Assembly: GCA_004843165.1 (NCBI GenBank)
Contig: CP039459.1
Coordinates: 186,001 to 250,000 of the forward strand
Reading direction: 5' to 3'
DNA from: Acetobacteraceae bacterium
GTDB taxonomy: Bacteria > Pseudomonadota > Alphaproteobacteria > Acetobacterales > Acetobacteraceae
DNA: 64,000 nt
Shown here: positions 60,237-64,000 of the stretch, in pieces
How the letters are laid out: each line of letters starts with the position of its first letter
Numbering within the stretch: the stretch's first letter is position 1
Made by a program: the position numbers and the translations under genes
The notes under the pieces: generated by a model
Database searches by the model: none
What the model saw: only the letters and a program-made list of their open reading frames with translations
What the model was told of the DNA's origin: nothing

Positions 60237-60485
60237 ATGAAATTTAAACTTTGCAATATTCTTCCCTTAGCTGGCGTCGCCTGCCTGCTCAGTGTCGGAC
60301 TTCTTGCTGGATGCACCAGTGAAAACGAACAAGAAGGAATTTCCAGAATGATGGGAACCGGCAATCAAGAACAGCCTTATGCGGACACAGAGCAGGGCGC
60401 AAAAATGCAATATGACCAACAGCAACAATTAAAAAAACAACAAGCGGCACAAACACAGGAAAATACTCCCCCATCCGCTTCCTAA
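60237..60485 (+). CDS. small putative lipoprotein
   Basis: An 82-residue protein with lipobox VGLLAGCTSEN after a hydrophobic segment. The mature part (about 55 residues) is Gln/Lys-rich and probably unstructured (QYDQQQQLKKQQAAQTQ). No family recognised. GGGGAAAC precedes the ATG. A strong terminator follows. The 216-bp gap upstream (60021-60236) holds no gene that I could see. Confidence 0.65.
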   Translation: MKFKLCNILPLAGVACLLSVGLLAGCTSENEQEGISRMMGTGNQEQPYADTEQGAKMQYDQQQQLKKQQAAQTQENTPPSAS

Positions 60486-60501
60486 AGAAAAAAATTTTCT
60501 A

Positions 60502-60538
60502 AAAAAAGCACTGTAAAATTTTTACAGTGCTTTTTTTG
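60502..60538. terminator. bidirectional intrinsic terminator
   Basis: A 16-bp perfect stem with arms at 60502-60517 and 60521-60536 (core GCACTGTAAA/TTTACAGTGC) and a T-run, between the small lipoprotein gene and the convergent proP copy. Confidence 0.92.
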
Positions 60539-60552
60539 TTTCTTAAATTAGA

Positions 60553-62067
60553 TCAATTTAAATGAGGATGCTGGTCAATGAGACTTTGACGCTTTTGCTC
60601 CAGATCCTTCACCTGCTCTTTGAGCTGCAAAATCTTTTCATCCAAATCAGAAACACGTTGTTCTAATGTATCATGATGCTCATGCAATAATTCTTTTGCC
60701 TCTTCAATATCTGAAGCGGCAGGACGTGCACCCCGCAAAGGTTTGTTCGCCGTTTCTTTGAGAAATAAGGCCGTAACAAAACCAATTGCCCCAATTCCCA
60801 TCAAGTAATAAGCCGGCATCATAAGATTACCTGTGGATTGCACCAGCCAAGCCACAATTGTTGGTGTTAAACCTGCGATAACGACAGAAATATTAAAAGC
60901 ACTGGCCAAAGCACGGTAACGCACCTGCGTTGGAAATAATGCCGGCAAAATAGAAGCTGTTACCCCCATGATACAATTTAAAAGGACAGCAAGAATTAAC
61001 AGCCCCGCAAAGAGTGACGTTCTAACACCGGAACCAATCAAATGAAATGCCAGAATGGATAAGGACATAAGCCCCAATGTCCCAATAAAAATAAAGGGAC
61101 GCCGTCCTACACGATCACTTAAAAATCCCACGACAGGTTGCACAAACAACATGCCGATCATCACAACAAGGATGATGAAAAGTCCCATGCTCGCACTGTA
61201 ACCAAGATTATGTTCAAGATAACTCGGTAAATATGTCCAAAGAACATATTCCTGCACATTGCAGGCAATGACCAAACCAATACAGAGCAAAAGACCGCGC
61301 CAATATTTGGAAACGATTGTAAAGAAAGTCGTTGATTCGTTTTCTTTATTTCCTGCCTTTTCTTTTGTTTCCTGCTTTTCAGAATGTTGCTGAAAAGTCG
61401 GGGTTTCCTCTAAGGCATGACGCAGATAAATCCCAACGAGTCCTAAAGGAAGCGCAAGGAAAAAGGGAATACGCCATCCCCACGATTCTAGAGTGTCCGA
61501 GCCAAGCGTAACGGTGATAAGCTCAACAATACTTGCCCCAAAAAGAAAGCCTAGAATAGAACCAAAATCAAGGAAGCTGGCCATAAAGCCACGTTTCCGA
61601 TCTGGAGAATATTCCGAAACGAAAACGGTTGCGCCAGCATATTCTCCCCCAACAGAAAAACCCTGGGCCATTTTGCATAACAGCAAAGCAATCGGCGCAA
61701 AAAAGCCAATCGTTGCATAAGAGGGAATAAGGCCAATACAAAAAGTACTCACCGTCATGAGAATAACCGTCAACGCCAGAATTTTCTGACGCCCGTATTT
61801 ATCCCCAAGGGCACTAAAAAAGAATCCCCCTAATGGACGAATTAAAAAAGGAACGGAGAAAGTTGCCAAGGTCGCAATTAACTGGATACCGTGACTGGCA
61901 GTGGGAAAGAAAACCTTTCCCAAAACCGTGACAAGATACCCATAAACCCCGAAATCAAACCATTCCAAGGCATTGCCTAACGCCGCGGCAATAATAGCTT
62001 GATATAATTTCTTATCTTCAATGATGGTGACATCGTCTAATTTTAATGGCGTGACACGTTTATCCAT
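60553..62067 (-). CDS. proP: ProP-type osmolyte:H+ symporter, copy 2
   Basis: A 504-residue MFS transporter of the metabolite:H+ symporter family that imports compatible solutes such as proline and glycine betaine. AAALGNALEWFDFGVYGYLV, GDKYGRQKILALT and GFSVGGEYAGATVFVSEYS match E. coli ProP, including the C-terminal ETANKPLRGARPAASDIEEA and a coiled coil (HDTLEQRVSDLDEKILQLKE). In E. coli this coiled coil tunes the osmotic response. The N-terminus differs from copy 1 in DDVTIIEDKKL. It lies about 46 bp downstream of the other copy. Confidence 0.93.
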   Translation of the reverse strand: MDKRVTPLKLDDVTIIEDKKLYQAIIAAALGNALEWFDFGVYGYLVTVLGKVFFPTASHGIQLIATLATFSVPFLIRPLGGFFFSALGDKYGRQKILALTVILMTVSTFCIGLIPSYATIGFFAPIALLLCKMAQGFSVGGEYAGATVFVSEYSPDRKRGFMASFLDFGSILGFLFGASIVELITVTLGSDTLESWGWRIPFFLALPLGLVGIYLRHALEETPTFQQHSEKQETKEKAGNKENESTTFFTIVSKYWRGLLLCIGLVIACNVQEYVLWTYLPSYLEHNLGYSASMGLFIILVVMIGMLFVQPVVGFLSDRVGRRPFIFIGTLGLMSLSILAFHLIGSGVRTSLFAGLLILAVLLNCIMGVTASILPALFPTQVRYRALASAFNISVVIAGLTPTIVAWLVQSTGNLMMPAYYLMGIGAIGFVTALFLKETANKPLRGARPAASDIEEAKELLHEHHDTLEQRVSDLDEKILQLKEQVKDLEQKRQSLIDQHPHLN

Positions 62068-62113
62068 TTTATAAACTCACTCTCCTCAAGGACAGGAAAT
62101 AGACATCCTCTCG

Positions 62114-63634
62114 TCAGTTAATATGCGGATGCTGATCAATAAATCTTTGGCGCTCTTTTTTACTTTCAGAAAGTGTCTTTTCGAGATCACTAATAACCCC
62201 ATCAAGCGTTTCAATCTTTTGGGCAAGCGTTTCATGATGCTCATCTAAAATTTCTCTTGCTTCTTCAAGATCAGAAGCAGCAGGCGATGCGCCACGCAAA
62301 GGTTTATTTGCTGTTTCCTTCATAAAGAAAGCTGTCACAAGCCCAAGTGCCCCAACCCCCATCAAATAATAAGCCGGCATCATAAGATTACCTGTTACCT
62401 GAATGAGCCAAGCTAAAATAGTTGGGGTTAAACCAGCAACAATCACAGAAATATTAAATGAAATTGCAAGCGCACTATAGCGCACTTCCGTAGGGAAAAG
62501 CGCCGGCAAAATGGAAGCCATAACCCCAATAAAACAGTTCAAAATAATAGCTAAAATAAATAGACCAAGGAAAAGCGCCGCTTCAACATGCGAACCAATC
62601 AACTTAAAGGCCAGAATAGCAAAGCAAAGCGCACCCAAGCTTCCTGCGCAAATAAAAGGACGTCTGCCTATTTTATCACTTAAAAACCCAACCAATGGCT
62701 GAACAAATAGCATGCCAATCATAATGACAATGATAATAAGAACGCCTTTGCTCGAACTATAACCTAAATTATGCTCAAGATAACTCGGTAAATATGTCAG
62801 CAAAATATAATAGGTAACGTTGCACACGATCACGAGACCAACAGCAACCAGCAAACTGCGCCAATATTTAACAGCAATATTCTTCAAGGGAACACTAGGC
62901 CCCTCTTCAAGTGCTTGACGATCTACCTTGTCTAAGCCTTTGACATGCTGTTGAAATGTTGGTGTTTCCTCCAAAGCATTTCGCAAATAAATCCCGACAA
63001 AACCTAAAGGCAAAGCAAGGAAAAACGGCAAACGCCATCCCCAGTCCATCAAGCCCTGCTGCCCCACAAGACCTGTCAAAATTTCGACAACCCCAGCCCC
63101 AAGCACAAAGCCTAAAATAGAACCAAAATCAAGGAAACTTCCCATAAGGCCTCTTCGGCGATCTGGAGAATATTCCGCAATAAAGATAGATGCACCTGTA
63201 TATTCGCCACCAACGGAAAAGCCTTGAACCATCTTACAAACCAAGAGCGCAATCGGTGCAAGTACGCCAATCGTTGCGTAAGACGGAATAAGTCCAATAC
63301 AAAAAGTACTAAAGGTCATTAAAATAACCGTTAGGGCTAAAATCTTTTGACGACCGTATTTATCCCCCAAAACACCAAAAAACATTCCTCCAAGCGGACG
63401 AATTAAAAACGGCACAGAAAAGGTCGCCAATGCAGCAATTAGCTGTATGCTCGGACTGGCTGCTGGAAAGAAAACAGCACCAAGAACCGTCACAAGATAC
63501 CCATAAACCCCGAAATCAAACCATTCCAGAGCATTCCCCAAAGCAGCGGCCGTAATCGCTTTGTGAAGTTTTTTGTCATCAATAATCGTGACATCACTTA
63601 ATTTTAAGGGGACTGTTTTTTTTCGTAACCTCAT
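62114..63634 (-). CDS. proP: ProP-type osmolyte:H+ symporter, copy 1
   Basis: A 506-residue MFS transporter, the closer of the two to E. coli ProP. VPLKLSDVTIIDDKKLHKAI, AAALGNALEWFDFGVYGYLV, GEYTGASIFIAEYSPDRRRG and YWRSLLVAVGLVIVCNVTYY agree nearly position by position. The C-terminal coiled coil is present (HETLAQKIETLDGVISDLEK). It is first in the transcript, and an AT-rich upstream region carries a three-fold ACTTACAAAA repeat. It is probably a tandem duplicate of the neighbouring gene. Confidence 0.95.
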   Translation of the reverse strand: MRLRKKTVPLKLSDVTIIDDKKLHKAITAAALGNALEWFDFGVYGYLVTVLGAVFFPAASPSIQLIAALATFSVPFLIRPLGGMFFGVLGDKYGRQKILALTVILMTFSTFCIGLIPSYATIGVLAPIALLVCKMVQGFSVGGEYTGASIFIAEYSPDRRRGLMGSFLDFGSILGFVLGAGVVEILTGLVGQQGLMDWGWRLPFFLALPLGFVGIYLRNALEETPTFQQHVKGLDKVDRQALEEGPSVPLKNIAVKYWRSLLVAVGLVIVCNVTYYILLTYLPSYLEHNLGYSSSKGVLIIIVIMIGMLFVQPLVGFLSDKIGRRPFICAGSLGALCFAILAFKLIGSHVEAALFLGLFILAIILNCFIGVMASILPALFPTEVRYSALAISFNISVIVAGLTPTILAWLIQVTGNLMMPAYYLMGVGALGLVTAFFMKETANKPLRGASPAASDLEEAREILDEHHETLAQKIETLDGVISDLEKTLSESKKERQRFIDQHPHIN

Positions 63635-63750
63635 GGAGATCCTTAGTTATTTTTTAAAAGCTATTAGCAATAGAACGATATAAGTAAGCAGTTTTCTCGT
63701 GGAAAGTCAATTTTTGACAAATAAAACCCAACTTAAAAAAACATAATATT

Positions 63751-63792
63751 ACTTACAAAATACTTACAAAAAATATTTTCTTACTTACAAAA
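63751..63792. repeat. three ACTTACAAAA repeats upstream of proP
   Basis: ACTTACAAAA occurs at 63751-63760, 63762-63771 and 63783-63792, in a very AT-rich gap (63635-63850) between the proP start and the last gene. The copies lie about 115-160 bp upstream of the proP start and may be regulator binding sites. Confidence 0.6.
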
Positions 63793-63850
63793 TATTTTTT
63801 TATTATAAATTAACTAGAAAAATTCAAAGTAATCACACTATTAAAATTTA

Positions 63851-64000
63851 TTAATGTCCTAATGAATTAGATTCTAAATCTTCTGCGTCACAACGGACAA
63901 AACGATGTTCTTTTTGTGGGGAATAATCTGCCTCCCAGCACCAGCCTCTTTCCTGTAATTCCGTTCCAGCAGCGCTTAAAAGAATAGAACCAGCAGCATT
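63851..64000 (-). CDS. C-terminal fragment of a gene cut by the window end
   Basis: The last 49 codons of a minus-strand gene whose start lies beyond 64000. The visible part includes AGSILLSAAGTELQERGW and ends VRCDAEDLESNSLGH before TAA. It has Trp and Cys residues close together (GWCWEADY). I do not recognise the family. Confidence 0.55.
   Translation of the reverse strand, partial: NAAGSILLSAAGTELQERGWCWEADYSPQKEHRFVRCDAEDLESNSLGH

Overview
The window is a gene-dense, AT-rich chromosome segment from an alphaproteobacterium. The gene set and synteny point to a low-GC member of the Acetobacteraceae, possibly an insect-associated acetic acid bacterium (inferred from family-level features, no database search). 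Alphaproteobacterial marks include DUF1013/TrcR, DUF3126, an ELM1-like protein, a CGFS glutaredoxin next to BolA, the order ppiD/tpiA/secG/pyrG/kdsA/eno/ftsB, zinc-free L31 and L33, and pyruvate dehydrogenase with separate E1 alpha and beta subunits. I saw no rRNA, tRNA, CRISPR array, insertion sequence or integrase.

Layout. 1-9.5 kb: ELM1-like protein, DEAD-box helicase, glyA, hemB, yraN, then a minus-strand cluster purB, a divergent purC, Rap1a/Tai-like, bolA, grxD, and a TerC-family membrane protein. 9.5-16 kb: minus-strand block pdhA-pdhB-pdhC-lpd-lipA-coq10-like, which makes the pyruvate dehydrogenase complex and its lipoyl cofactor. 16-24 kb: ppiD divergent from tpiA-secG-pyrG-kdsA-eno-ftsB, then rpmG. 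24-31 kb: lipoprotein, pgsA, uvrC, xth, rsmB-like, guaB. 31-42 kb: envelope genes of unknown role (an Ala/Lys-rich His/Cys-tailed protein, lipoproteins, a PCuAC-like protein), glucokinase, an SDR divergent from a YghO-like acyltransferase, nusB-thiL, a Gfo/Idh/MocA oxidoreductase, secD-secF. 42-50.8 kb: rpmE, trcR, uvrD, prmA, a DUF262/HNH GmrSD-like gene, pepP, a glutathione S-transferase. 50.9-54 kb: a HEPN (ApeA-like) protein, then dsrE-like, moeB-like and DUF3126. 54-59.5 kb: a large glycosyltransferase-like gene coupled to pdxA-pdxJ, then pyrF. 59.5-64 kb: an acidic coiled-coil protein, a small lipoprotein, two tandem proP osmolyte transporters, and a gene cut by the window end.

Most of the window is housekeeping. 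The most unusual signals are these. Two genes (glk and uvrD) have essential N-terminal motifs upstream of any ATG/GTG/TTG and appear to start at ATT codons with well-placed Shine-Dalgarno sequences. The DUF262/HNH gene has its best start out of frame, and one more copy of a 5-bp tandem repeat would restore it, as in a phase-variable switch. A HEPN protein lies near that gene, so both could be defence genes. The purC in the purB-bolA-grxD cluster has lost several catalytic-site motifs, and purSQL is absent from its usual place. A small secreted Lys/Ala-rich protein with a His/Cys tail sits behind a good promoter and an 18-bp perfect palindrome.
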